NCBI RefSeq assembly: GCF_023100905.1
Contig: NZ_CP064686.1
Location: 6,970,001-7,034,000, forward strand
Direction: 5' to 3'
DNA from: Bradyrhizobium sp. 4
GTDB taxonomy: Bacteria; Pseudomonadota; Alphaproteobacteria; Rhizobiales; Xanthobacteraceae
DNA length: 64,000 bases
Part shown: positions 37,223 through 45,874 of the stretch, piece after piece
Layout of the letters: each line of letters begins with the position of its first letter
Position numbering within the stretch: the stretch's first letter is position 1
The notes under the pieces: model-generated
Databases searched by the model: none
What the model was told of the DNA's origin: nothing
Seen by the model: the letters and a program-made list of their open reading frames with translations, nothing else
Program-made: the position numbers and the translations under genes

Positions 37223-38620
37223 TCAGCCCAATTTTCGCTCTTTTTCCAGCCGCCTCAGCCAGGCCTTGGCCTGCGCCGCCACGTTCTTCGGCGCGGTGCC
37301 GCCGAAGCTGGTCCGGCTCTTGACCGACGATTCGACCGAGAGCACGCCAAGCACGTCTTTCGTAACCTTCGGCTCGATCGCCTGCATCTCCTTGAGCGGG
37401 AGCTCGTGCAGCGCCACGCCGCCCTCGGCGGCTTTCGCGACGATGCGGCCGGTGACGTGATGGGCCTCGCGGAACGGCATCTTCAGCGTCCGCACCAGCC
37501 AGTCGGCAAGATCGGTCGCGGTGGCGTAGCCCTCGCCTGCAGCAAGCTTCATCTTCGCTTCATCGGGTACGAGATCCCGGACCATGCCGGTCATGGCGCG
37601 GATCGCGAGCGACAGCGCGGCGAAGCCTTCCATCGCGCCCTGCTTGTCCTCCTGCATGTCCTTTTGATAGGCGAGCGGCAGGCCCTTCATCACGATCAGC
37701 AACCCATTGAGCGCGCCGATCACACGGCCGGTCTTGGCGCGCACCAGCTCGGCGGCGTCAGGATTGCGCTTCTGCGGCATGATCGAGGATCCCGTGGTGA
37801 ACTTGTCGCTGAGGCGGATCATGCCGACCAACGGGGAGGTCCAGATCACGATCTCCTCGGCGAAGCGCGACATGTGCACCGCGCAGATCGAGGCCGCCGA
37901 CAGCGTCTCCAGCACGAAGTCGCGATCGGAAACCGCATCGAGCGAGTTGGCCATCGGACGATCAAAACCGAGCGCCTTCGCCGTGGCGTGACGATCGATC
38001 GGGAACGAGGTACCGGCGAGCGCTGCAGCTCCGAGCGGGGATTCGTTCAGCCGCTTGCGCGCGTCCTGGAAACGGCCGCGATCGCGCGCGGCCATCTCGA
38101 CATAGGCGAGCAGATGGTGGCCGAAGGTCACCGGCTGCGCGGTCTGCAGGTGCGTGAAGCCGGGCATGACCGTTCCGGCATGCTCCAGCGCGCGCTCGAC
38201 CAGCGCCCGCTGGAATGCCGCGAGCGAGGCGTCGGTCTCATCGAGGACATCGCGGACGTAGAGACGAAAATCGGTCGCGACCTGGTCGTTGCGCGAGCGC
38301 GCGGTGTGCAAGCGGCCGGCGGCAGGGCCGATCAGCTCGGACAGGCGGCTCTCGACATTCATGTGAATGTCCTCGAGCGCGCGCTTGAATTCGAAGCCGC
38401 CCTTGCCGATCTCTGACAAAATCGTGTCTAGACCCTTGCCGATATTTTTCGCATCAGAGGCCGTGATGATGCCCTGCGCGGCCAGCATCGCGGCGTGGGC
38501 CTTGGATGCGGCAATGTCCTGGGCAAAGAGGTGCCGATCGACGTCGATGGAGACGTTGATCTCTTCCATGATCTCGTCGGGGCGTTCCGAGAACCGGCCG
38601 CCCCACATCTTGTTGCTCAT
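37223..38620 (-). CDS. argH: argininosuccinate lyase
   Basis: A 465-residue tetrameric lyase that splits argininosuccinate to arginine and fumarate. The fumarase/aspartase superfamily signature GSSIMPQKRNPD is intact. HTARSRNDQVATD and TFGHHLLAYVEM match the other active-site regions. ATG 38620 (MSNKMWGGRFS) is the normal family start. It leads the argH-lptM-lysA unit and is divergent from tlpA with about 100 bp between them. Confidence 0.98.
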   Translation of the reverse strand: MSNKMWGGRFSERPDEIMEEINVSIDVDRHLFAQDIAASKAHAAMLAAQGIITASDAKNIGKGLDTILSEIGKGGFEFKRALEDIHMNVESRLSELIGPAAGRLHTARSRNDQVATDFRLYVRDVLDETDASLAAFQRALVERALEHAGTVMPGFTHLQTAQPVTFGHHLLAYVEMAARDRGRFQDARKRLNESPLGAAALAGTSFPIDRHATAKALGFDRPMANSLDAVSDRDFVLETLSAASICAVHMSRFAEEIVIWTSPLVGMIRLSDKFTTGSSIMPQKRNPDAAELVRAKTGRVIGALNGLLIVMKGLPLAYQKDMQEDKQGAMEGFAALSLAIRAMTGMVRDLVPDEAKMKLAAGEGYATATDLADWLVRTLKMPFREAHHVTGRIVAKAAEGGVALHELPLKEMQAIEPKVTKDVLGVLSVESSVKSRTSFGGTAPKNVAAQAKAWLRRLEKERKLG

Positions 38621-38726
38621 GATCCCCTGCTCACGCCTTGCCTGTCGCCGCCGCACGTTTGCTGACGGCTGCCAGCCGTATTAAGAGGCCTCTGATAGCC
38701 ATATCTGCGACCGGATGACAAACGAT

Positions 38727-39416
38727 ATGCTCGACCCCAACGACAGGCTCGACCAAACGAAAGCACGGTCGGCCACGCGCCGCATCCCCGTCGTCATCGC
38801 TACCGTCGTGGTCGGGGGCCTGGCTGGCTTTGCCGCGCTGTACGGGCTCGGCCCGGGCCGGTCCCCATCCGGCGATCCCGCCTGCCGGGCGGCGGTGAAC
38901 ACGGCGCAGAAGATCGCCCCGCTCGCCCATGGCGAGGTGGCGGCGCTGACCATGGCGACTGCACCGCTAAAGCTGCCGGACCTGGCCTTCGAGGACGCCG
39001 ACGGCAGGCCGAAGAAGCTGTCGGATTTCCGCGGCAAGACGCTGCTGGTGAACCTCTGGGCGACCTGGTGCGTGCCCTGCCGCAAGGAAATGCCGGCGCT
39101 GGACGAGCTCCAGGGCAAACTTTCGGGGCCGAATTTCGAGGTGGTGGCCATCAATATCGACACCCGGGACCCCGAGAAGCCCAAGACGTTTCTGAAAGAG
39201 GCCAATCTTATCAGGCTCGGCTATTTCAACGATCAGAAAGCCAAGGTTTTTCAGGATCTTAAGGCGATAGGCCGAGCCTTGGGCATGCCCACCTCGGTGC
39301 TGGTCGATCCCCAAGGCTGCGAGATCGCGACGATCGCGGGGCCGGCGGAATGGGCGAGCGAAGATGCGCTCAAGCTGATCCGGGCTGCGACGGGCAAAGC
39401 CGCCGCGTCGTTCTAA
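38727..39416 (+). CDS. tlpA: membrane-anchored thiol:disulfide reductase TlpA
   Basis: A 229-residue thioredoxin-like protein almost identical in layout to TlpA of B. japonicum. An N-terminal anchor (VVIATVVVGGLAGFAALYG) places the domain in the periplasm. The active site is WCVPC. The extra structural cysteines DPACRAA and PQGCEIA, typical of TlpA, are present. TlpA reduces the copper-site cysteines of cytochrome aa3 oxidase subunit II and its Sco chaperone. The start at 38727 matches the known protein; an ATG at 38715 would add four residues. Confidence 0.95.
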   Translation: MLDPNDRLDQTKARSATRRIPVVIATVVVGGLAGFAALYGLGPGRSPSGDPACRAAVNTAQKIAPLAHGEVAALTMATAPLKLPDLAFEDADGRPKKLSDFRGKTLLVNLWATWCVPCRKEMPALDELQGKLSGPNFEVVAINIDTRDPEKPKTFLKEANLIRLGYFNDQKAKVFQDLKAIGRALGMPTSVLVDPQGCEIATIAGPAEWASEDALKLIRAATGKAAASF

Positions 39417-39425
39417 GCGATGATG

Positions 39426-39620
39426 TTAGGCGGTGACGTTGAGGCTGCTGCCGACGCCGGCGCCGACATTGGCAAGCGAGGGCTGTCCGGCGCCGAGCAG
39501 CGTCAGGACGGTGGATTTCTCCGCGTCCGCGTTCTGCTTCATCAGCGTCGCCGAGATATTCGACTGCAGCGCGCCTTGCTGAGAGGCCAGCATGCTGCTG
39601 ACCATCGCCATCATGTCCAT
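39426..39620 (-). CDS. YjfB-like small protein (putative motility)
   Basis: A 64-residue protein resembling the YjfB putative-motility family: a short helical protein starting MDMMAMVSSMLASQQGAL, with ISATLMKQNADAEKSTVLTLL. No signal peptide or membrane segment is present. It has GAGGG ten bases before the ATG. Its stop lies 9 bp from the tlpA stop (convergent). The link to motility is by family name only; no flagellar genes are in the window. Confidence 0.65.
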   Translation of the reverse strand: MDMMAMVSSMLASQQGALQSNISATLMKQNADAEKSTVLTLLGAGQPSLANVGAGVGSSLNVTA

Positions 39621-39769
39621 TACGCAAACCCTCGTACCGGCCGTAACCTAGACGCGAGCGGTTAACGGGACATGAATTGCCACGAAACGCCCTAGGTGGG
39701 GCTTTGTCCGTGTTCCGGACGCGGCGCGCCATGCAATGACGCGACGCAGAGCCGGGGCGCGAGACCGGC

Positions 39770-40651
39770 TTATCTCGTCGGAACCGGCTTGGCGCCGCGG
39801 TAGTCGTAAAAACCGCGCTGGGTCTTGCGACCGAGCCAGCCCGCCTCGACGTATTTCACCAGCAGCGGGCACGGGCGGTACTTGGAGTCGGCGAGACCCT
39901 CATGCAGCACTTGCATGATCGACAGGCAGGTATCGAGGCCGATGAAATCGGCGAGCTCCAGCGGGCCCATCGGATGGTGCGCCCCGAGCTTCATCGCCGC
40001 GTCGATCGCCTCGACGTTCCCCACGCCTTCGTACAGCGTGTAAATCGCCTCGTTGATCATCGGCAGCAGGATGCGGTTGACGATGAAGGCCGGGAAATCC
40101 TCGGAGACCGCGACCTGTTTGCCGAGCTTGCCGACGAATTCCTTTGACGCCTCGAAGGTCTGGTCGTCGGTGGCGATGCCGCGGATCAGCTCCACCAGCT
40201 CCATCAACGGCACCGGATTCATGAAGTGAATGCCGATGAAGCGTTCGGGCCGGTCGGTGGCGGCGGCGAGCCGCGTGATCGAGATCGAGGAGGTATCGGA
40301 GGCAACGATCGCCTCCGGCTTCAACACCGCGCAGAGATCGTGGAAAATCTTGCGCTTGACCTCTTCCTTCTCGACCGCGGTCTCGATCACGAGATCGCAG
40401 TCCGCGAGGTCGTCCAGCTTCTCGCCGGCCACGATACGCGCCATCGCCTTGGCTTTGTCGTCCTCGCTAACGGCCTTCTTGGAGACCTGGCGCGTCAGGT
40501 TGCCGTTGATCGTAGCCATGCCTGACTTGAGGCGGTCGGTCGAAATGTCGTTGAGCACCACGTCGAAGCCGGCCAGCGCAGCGACATGTGCGATGCCATT
40601 GCCCATCTGCCCCGCGCCGATCACGCCGACCTTCTTGATTACTGCCGCCAT
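39770..40651 (-). CDS. 3-hydroxybutyryl-CoA dehydrogenase
   Basis: A 293-residue NAD-dependent L-3-hydroxyacyl-CoA dehydrogenase. The Rossmann motif GVIGAGQMGNGIAHV is at the N terminus. The catalytic His is in GIHFMNPVPLMELVE and the family signature includes FIVNRILLPMINEA. It is used in butyrate, polyhydroxybutyrate-related or fatty acid metabolism. ATG 40651 (MAAVIKKVG) is chosen over an upstream start. It follows etfBA on the same strand but is separated by a strong terminator, so it probably has its own promoter. Confidence 0.95.
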   Translation of the reverse strand: MAAVIKKVGVIGAGQMGNGIAHVAALAGFDVVLNDISTDRLKSGMATINGNLTRQVSKKAVSEDDKAKAMARIVAGEKLDDLADCDLVIETAVEKEEVKRKIFHDLCAVLKPEAIVASDTSSISITRLAAATDRPERFIGIHFMNPVPLMELVELIRGIATDDQTFEASKEFVGKLGKQVAVSEDFPAFIVNRILLPMINEAIYTLYEGVGNVEAIDAAMKLGAHHPMGPLELADFIGLDTCLSIMQVLHEGLADSKYRPCPLLVKYVEAGWLGRKTQRGFYDYRGAKPVPTR

Positions 40652-40800
40652 AATTTCATCCACCGGAACGGCGCGCTATCAACCGCGCCTGCCTATCCCC
40701 CTGAGCCGGGAGGTCTGATTTAATCAGAACCCGGCCTCGAAACCTAGATTGGATCGCTTCGAAGGCGTGTCCCGCGCCAAAGAAAACGCCTCAAAAAGCA

Positions 40801-40833
40801 ACACCGGCCGGAGTTTATAGCTCCGGCCGGTGT
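40801..40833 (-). terminator. intrinsic terminator of etfBA
   Basis: A perfect 13-bp stem (ACACCGGCCGGAG with CTCCGGCCGGTGT, 7-nt loop) lies about 12 bp past the etfA stop. On the minus strand it is followed by TGCTTTTTG. Confidence 0.88.
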
Positions 40834-40844
40834 TTTAGCGCGTT

Positions 40845-41789
40845 TTACTTGCCGAGCTTGCCGAGTTCGGCCGTCAGCTCCGGAACCGCCTGGTAGAGGT
40901 CAGCGACCAGGCCGTAATCGGCGACCTGGAAGATCGGCGCGTCCTCGTCCTTGTTGATCGCGACGATCACCTTGGAGTCCTTCATGCCGGCCAGATGCTG
41001 GATCGCGCCGGAAATGCCGACTGCGACATAGAGCTCGGGGGCCACGACCTTGCCGGTCTGGCCGACCTGCCAGTCGTTCGGCGCATAGCCCGCATCCACC
41101 GCCGCGCGCGAAGCGCCGACGCCGGCGCCGAGCTTGTCGGCGAGCGGCTCGATGTACTTTGCGAAGTTCTCGCGGCTCTGCATGGCGCGGCCTCCGGAGA
41201 CGATGATCTTGGCCGAGGTCAGTTCGGGACGGTCACTCTTTGCGACTTCCTCGCCGACAAAGGACGACAGGCCCGGATCGGCCGCCGCCGCGACGCTCTC
41301 GACCGACGCGCTGCCGCCTTCACCCGCTGCGGCGAAGGTGGAGGTGCGCACCGTGATGACCTTCTTGGCGTCCTTCGACTTCACCGTCTGGATGGCGTTG
41401 CCGGCGTAGATCGGACGCTCATAGGTGTCGGGGGCGACCACCTTGGTGATTTCCGAGACCTGCATGACGTCGAGCAGGGCCGCGACGCGCGGCATCACGT
41501 TCTTGAAGCGCGAGGTCGCGGGCGCGACGATGGCGTCATAGGACGGCGCCAGCGAGACGATCAGCGCGGCCAGCGGCTCGGCCAGATCGTGCGCGTAGAG
41601 CGCGCCGTCGGCGAGCAGCACCTTCTTCACACCGGCAAGCTTTGCGGCCGCGTCCGCTGCAGCCTTGGCGTTCTCGCCGGCCACCAGAACCTCGACGTCC
41701 GCGCCGAGCGCGGCCGCCGCGGTCAGGGCCTTGTTGGTCGCATCCTTGAGCGACGCATTGTCGTGTTCGGCAATCAGAAGCGTCGTCAT
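40845..41789 (-). CDS. etfA: electron transfer flavoprotein alpha subunit
   Basis: A 314-residue FAD-binding subunit of ETF, which passes electrons from acyl-CoA and other dehydrogenases to ETF:ubiquinone oxidoreductase. The C-terminal FAD domain signature is VVAPELYVAVGISGAIQHLAG and KIIVSGGRAMQ. ATG 41789 overlaps the etfB stop (ATGA). This is the housekeeping type rather than FixB, judging by overall similarity. Confidence 0.95.
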   Translation of the reverse strand: MTTLLIAEHDNASLKDATNKALTAAAALGADVEVLVAGENAKAAADAAAKLAGVKKVLLADGALYAHDLAEPLAALIVSLAPSYDAIVAPATSRFKNVMPRVAALLDVMQVSEITKVVAPDTYERPIYAGNAIQTVKSKDAKKVITVRTSTFAAAGEGGSASVESVAAAADPGLSSFVGEEVAKSDRPELTSAKIIVSGGRAMQSRENFAKYIEPLADKLGAGVGASRAAVDAGYAPNDWQVGQTGKVVAPELYVAVGISGAIQHLAGMKDSKVIVAINKDEDAPIFQVADYGLVADLYQAVPELTAELGKLGK

Positions 41790-42538
41790 CAGAGCACCCC
41801 GGCTTCGTTCTTGAGTTTCGACACCAGCTCGGCGACGTCCTTGACCTTGACGCCCGCCTTGCGGCCCGCCGGCTCGGTCGTCTTGAGAACCTCGAGGCGC
41901 GCGGCGAGATCGACGCCGTAATCGGCAGCGGTCTTGTCCGCGATCGGCTTCTTTTTGGCCTTCATGATGTTGGGCAGCGAGGCATAGCGCGGCTCGTTGA
42001 GACGGAGATCGGTGGTGACGATCGCCGGTCCCTTCAGCTTCACGGTCTGCAAGCCGCCGTCGACTTCGCGGGTGACCTTGAAGTCGCTGCCTTCGACCTC
42101 GAGCTTCGAGGCGAAGGTCGCCTGCGACCACCCGAGCAGCGCGGCCAGCATCTGGCCGGTCTGATTGCTGTCGTCGTCGATCGCCTGCTTGCCGAGAATG
42201 ATCAGGCCCGGCTGCTCTTCGTCGGCAATCTTCTTCAGTATCTTGGCGACGGCGAGCGGCTCGACCGCGCCCTCAGCCTTCACCAGGATGCCGCGATCGG
42301 CGCCCATGGCGAGACCGGTGCGGATCGTTTCCGAGGCCTGCGCCGGTCCGATGGAGACCACCACGACTTCGGTCGCCTTGCCGGCTTCCTTCAAGCGCAG
42401 CGCTTCTTCGACCGCAATTTCGTCGAACGGGTTCATCGACATTTTGACGTTGGCGAGTTCAACACCCGATCCATCGCTCTTGACGCGGACCTTGACGTTG
42501 TAATCGACCACCCGCTTTACCGGCACCAAGACCTTCAT
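41789..42538 (-). CDS. etfB: electron transfer flavoprotein beta subunit
   Basis: A 249-residue AMP-binding subunit of ETF. It starts MKVLVPVKRVVDYNVKV at ATG 42538. It has the signature region VTREVDGGLQTVKLKGPAIVTTDLRLNEPRY and the recognition loop LRLNEPRYASLPNIMKAKKK. It is first gene of etfBA. A longer reading that adds six residues is unlikely. Confidence 0.96.
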   Translation of the reverse strand: MKVLVPVKRVVDYNVKVRVKSDGSGVELANVKMSMNPFDEIAVEEALRLKEAGKATEVVVVSIGPAQASETIRTGLAMGADRGILVKAEGAVEPLAVAKILKKIADEEQPGLIILGKQAIDDDSNQTGQMLAALLGWSQATFASKLEVEGSDFKVTREVDGGLQTVKLKGPAIVTTDLRLNEPRYASLPNIMKAKKKPIADKTAADYGVDLAARLEVLKTTEPAGRKAGVKVKDVAELVSKLKNEAGVL

Positions 42539-42663
42539 CGATCCTCTTTCACTCAATCTGGGAGGGGGTTATCAACTGGCGCGGAACCTAAAGGCCTGAT
42601 CCGGCCCGGTCAACGCGCCGAAGGGGTCTAATTTTGGCGCCCAGAAATGCGCCGCCTAATGGG

Positions 42664-43236
42664 TCAGCGATTCTGGCCCGGAACCCAGAGCACGTCGCCG
42701 GCGCCGTCGTCGTTACTGGCGCGGCTCGCGACGAACAGGAAGTCCGACAGGCGATTCATATACTGGATGCCAGCGACACCAACGGGCTCTTCCGGCCGGG
42801 CCGCCAGTTCCACCATCACGCGTTCCGCCCTGCGGCAAATCGTACGGGCGACATGGAGGGTGGCGGCGGCCGGCGTGCCGCCCGGCAGCACGAAGGAGGT
42901 CAGGGGTGCCAGCTTGTCGTTGAGCGCGTCGATGTCGCGCTCGAGCCGCTCGACCTGGCTCGCCACCACCCGTAGCCGCTCCGCCTTGCCCTCACGTTCG
43001 GGCACCGCGAGGTCCGCGCCGAGGTCGAATAGATCGTTCTGGATGCGGCCAAGCATCGCGTCGAGCTCGGGCGCATCCCTGGTGTGAAGCCGGACCACGC
43101 CGATCGCGGCATTGGTCTCGTCGACCGTGCCATAGGCCTCGATGCGCAGATCATATTTCGGCCGGCGTTCGCCCGAGCCGAGCGCTGTCGTGCCGTCGTC
43201 ACCGGTTTTCGTATAGATGCGATTGAGCACGACCAT
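42664..43236 (-). CDS. PduO-type cob(I)alamin adenosyltransferase
   Basis: A 190-residue ATP:corrinoid adenosyltransferase of the PduO/MMAB type making adenosylcobalamin. ATP-binding motif RIYTKTGDDGTTAL is at the N terminus. The conserved Arg/Asn active-site region is RRAERVMVEL and YMNRLSDFLFV. Bradyrhizobium uses adenosylcobalamin for methylmalonyl-CoA mutase and ribonucleotide reductase. It begins 1 bp after the twin-TM gene stop, so both are one transcription unit. Confidence 0.95.
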   Translation of the reverse strand: MVVLNRIYTKTGDDGTTALGSGERRPKYDLRIEAYGTVDETNAAIGVVRLHTRDAPELDAMLGRIQNDLFDLGADLAVPEREGKAERLRVVASQVERLERDIDALNDKLAPLTSFVLPGGTPAAATLHVARTICRRAERVMVELAARPEEPVGVAGIQYMNRLSDFLFVASRASNDDGAGDVLWVPGQNR

Positions 43237-43237
43237 G

Positions 43238-43432
43238 TTAACGCCCCATCGCCCACACGGCGACCATCGCGATGACGATCGCCACGAACTGAAGCAGCAC
43301 GCGCCAGCGCATCAGCTTCTGCGAGGTGTTGGGCGAGCCACCGCGCATCATGTTGATGAGACCGAGCAGCAGCACCAACGCCACGGCGCCGACCGCGATC
43401 GGCAGGATGAAAGTACTCAGAAGAGATGCCAT
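43238..43432 (-). CDS. twin transmembrane helix small protein (HIG1-like)
   Basis: A 64-residue protein with two membrane helices (FILPIAVGAVALVLLLGLI and FVAIVIAMVAVWAM) joined by a basic hairpin loop (RGGSPNTSQKLMRWR). The shape and the LMRWR motif match the HIG1-type small proteins known from mitochondria and alphaproteobacteria, where they associate with cytochrome oxidase. Position just before the cobalamin adenosyltransferase is conserved in Rhizobiales as far as I know. Confidence 0.82.
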   Translation of the reverse strand: MASLLSTFILPIAVGAVALVLLLGLINMMRGGSPNTSQKLMRWRVLLQFVAIVIAMVAVWAMGR

Positions 43433-43636
43433 TCGAGGGTAAATAACACCCTCCGCGCCGGTCCGCCATGGCGTTCCCGATCTGGCTTTTAAGCCAATAA
43501 TATCAGAAGCTAGCTGGATGAATCTGGATTTGCGCGAATTACCCGTCCTCTTCGCCTCTTCCCGCCTGCGGCGAGAGGTCGGAATGCGTTTCCCCTGCGC
43601 GGGAAGAGGAAACGACAACAGCAGTGCAGGTGGTGC

Positions 43637-44530
43637 GTGAAGGCAATCCGTGCCATCTACGTCGTCGCGATGGACGCGTTCTACACGTTCCTGGCCGACG
43701 ATGGCTGGGCGATCGCGAGCCACATTGCACTGTCGACACTGATGGCGCTGTTCCCGTTCCTTATCGTGCTGACCTCGCTCGCCGGCTTCTTCGGCTCCAA
43801 GGAACTCGCGGACCAGGCCGCAAGCCTGATGCTCCAGGTCTGGCCCAAGCAGGTCGCGGATTCGATCTCGGGGGAAGTCCACGACGTGCTGACCACGACC
43901 CGCACCGGCCTATTCACCATCGGCGCGGTGCTGTCGGTCTACTTCGCCTCCAACGGCGTCGAGGCGCTGCGGGTCGCACTGAACCGCGCCTATGCGGTCG
44001 TGGAGATGCGGCCCTGGTACTGGCTACGGCTGGAATCGATTGCCTACACGCTGATTGCGGCCATCACCGCGCTCGCCATGGCATTCCTGATCGTGCTCGG
44101 GCCGCTCCTCATCGAGGCCGCGCGCGCCCACATTCCGCTGTTCGTCGAGTCCAACGAGAGGATCCTCACCTGGCTGCGCTACGGCATCACCGTCGGCGCG
44201 CTGGTCGTGGCGCTGATCATCCTGCATACTTGGTTGCCGGCGGGACGGCGCCGGTTCCTGCAGATCCTGCCCGGCATCGTCTTCACCATCGTGGCGTCGC
44301 TGATCTCGGGCATCGTGTTCGGGCAGTATCTGGCGCGCTTCGCCAACAATTACGTGACGATGTATGCGGGGCTCGCCTCGGTGATCATCGCGCTGGTGTT
44401 CCTGTACTTCATCGCGGCGATCTTCGTTTTCGGCGGCGAGCTCAACGCCGCGATCATCAAGTCGCGGCTTCCTCACGGCGTGTCGCTGCAAGCAGCGCAG
44501 TCGCTAGCGCCCGCGGAGACACAGGCTTGA
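43637..44530 (+). CDS. YihY/BrkB-family inner-membrane protein
   Basis: A 297-residue polytopic membrane protein of the YihY/virulence-factor BrkB family with about six helices. Family motifs are HIALSTLMALFPFLIVLTSL, SVYFASNGVEALRVALNRAY and LYFIAAIFVFGGELNA. Function is unsettled in the family; it has been mis-named ribonuclease BN. It starts with GTG 43637. Its last 74 bases overlap the 3' end of the convergent histidine kinase gene. Confidence 0.9.
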   Translation: MKAIRAIYVVAMDAFYTFLADDGWAIASHIALSTLMALFPFLIVLTSLAGFFGSKELADQAASLMLQVWPKQVADSISGEVHDVLTTTRTGLFTIGAVLSVYFASNGVEALRVALNRAYAVVEMRPWYWLRLESIAYTLIAAITALAMAFLIVLGPLLIEAARAHIPLFVESNERILTWLRYGITVGALVVALIILHTWLPAGRRRFLQILPGIVFTIVASLISGIVFGQYLARFANNYVTMYAGLASVIIALVFLYFIAAIFVFGGELNAAIIKSRLPHGVSLQAAQSLAPAETQA

Positions 44531-45770
44531 CCAGAAAGGCGTCGGCGCCGGCCTCGCGTGAGGCGACTTCGTCTTCGCCGCGGCCGGACACCCCGATGAT
44601 GGGGATCTGAGCCAGCGGCGTCGCCATGGTGCGGATCCGCCTGATCGCCTCGACGCCATTGATGCCCGGCAGCACCATATCCATCAGCACCGCGTCGAAG
44701 GCGCCCTGCGCGAGCCGGTTCACCGCATCCTCGCCGCGCCCGATGAACTCGGCATGATGGCCAAGCTCGGTCAGGATGGTGTTGAGCACGACGCGGCCGA
44801 ACGGATTGTCCTCGACGCTGAGCAAGCGCAGCGCCGGGACCGCATCCATCTCGGCTTCACCCTTCGACTTGCGGGACTTGCCCGATCCCGTGGCATCCAC
44901 CGACACCGTCAACGTGAAGGTGGCGCCGCCGCCGAGCCGAGGGGCGACCGTGATGTCGCCGCCCATCGCGCGCGCCAGTTGCTTCACCGACGACAGGCCC
45001 AGGCCGGCGCCGCCGAAGCGCGAGGCAATGGTCACATTGGCCTGGGTAAACGGCCGGAACAGCCGCTTGATCTCGGCCATGGTGAGGCCAATGCCGCTGT
45101 CGGACACCGCGAAGGCGATTCCGACCCTGCCTTTGCTCTTTGCTTGGCCTTTGCTCTTGGTGCTGCCCTTGCTGTTGCTCTTGCTCTTGGCGGAACGCCA
45201 AGGCGCGACCGTGAGCGCCACGCCGCCGTGCTCGGTGAACTTCACGGCATTGTCGATCAGGTTCTCGAGCGCGGCGCGCAGGCGCACGGGATCACCGACC
45301 ACCAGCCCGGGCAGCTTCTCCGAGATATTGACCTCGGCCTGGAGGCCCTTGGCCGCGGCGCGACCGGCCAGCGAATCGCCAGCGTTGCGAGCGAGCGTCC
45401 GCAGGTCGAACAAATCCTGCCGCAGCGAGCTTCCACCCCCGACCGTCTTCCCGGTCCCCTTGCCACTTCGGGCGGCATCGACGAACAGGGTGGCAAGGTT
45501 CGCCAGATGCTCGGCCCCGGCCTTGATCGTGTCGGCCCAGCGTCTTTCCCGTTCCCCGAGATCCGAAGTCGCGAGCAGGTCGCTGATCGCGAGAATGCCG
45601 GTCAGGGGGGTGCGGACCTCATGGGCAAAGGCGGCAAGCGCGGCCTGGACGACGTCCGGCTCCACCCGCTTGGTGCTGCGCTTGCGCAACCGGGCAGTCG
45701 GCCCGGAGCGCTTCCGAGCCACTCGCTTGGACGTCCCCGTAGTGCGCGCTGCGCGCGTTTTCGCCGCCAT
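44457..45770 (-). CDS. soluble hybrid histidine kinase with receiver domain
   Basis: A 437-residue cytosolic hybrid kinase. A basic N-terminal tail (about 40 residues) precedes the HisKA domain (AHEVRTPL, phospho-His). The ATPase domain has N-box NLIDNAVKFTEHG, G1 DSGIGL and G2 GGAGLGLS. A C-terminal receiver has acceptor Asp in AVLMDMVLPGINGVEA and VKPVS. There is no sensor domain or membrane helix. A Ser/Lys-rich insertion (codons about 45125-45190) interrupts the ATPase domain. ATG 45770 follows AAGGGGAG. Input signal and partner are unknown. Confidence 0.9.
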   Translation of the reverse strand: MAAKTRAARTTGTSKRVARKRSGPTARLRKRSTKRVEPDVVQAALAAFAHEVRTPLTGILAISDLLATSDLGERERRWADTIKAGAEHLANLATLFVDAARSGKGTGKTVGGGSSLRQDLFDLRTLARNAGDSLAGRAAAKGLQAEVNISEKLPGLVVGDPVRLRAALENLIDNAVKFTEHGGVALTVAPWRSAKSKSNSKGSTKSKGQAKSKGRVGIAFAVSDSGIGLTMAEIKRLFRPFTQANVTIASRFGGAGLGLSSVKQLARAMGGDITVAPRLGGGATFTLTVSVDATGSGKSRKSKGEAEMDAVPALRLLSVEDNPFGRVVLNTILTELGHHAEFIGRGEDAVNRLAQGAFDAVLMDMVLPGINGVEAIRRIRTMATPLAQIPIIGVSGRGEDEVASREAGADAFLVKPVSPRALATALLAATRREEAAT

Positions 45771-45874
45771 AACTCCCCTTCGAAGTATCCCCTTCGAACC
45801 CCGGGCCGTCAGGTGAGCATGGCACGGCGGAACACCCGGAGTCACGGCGGCGTTTGGCTAACCCCCAGAGAAAC

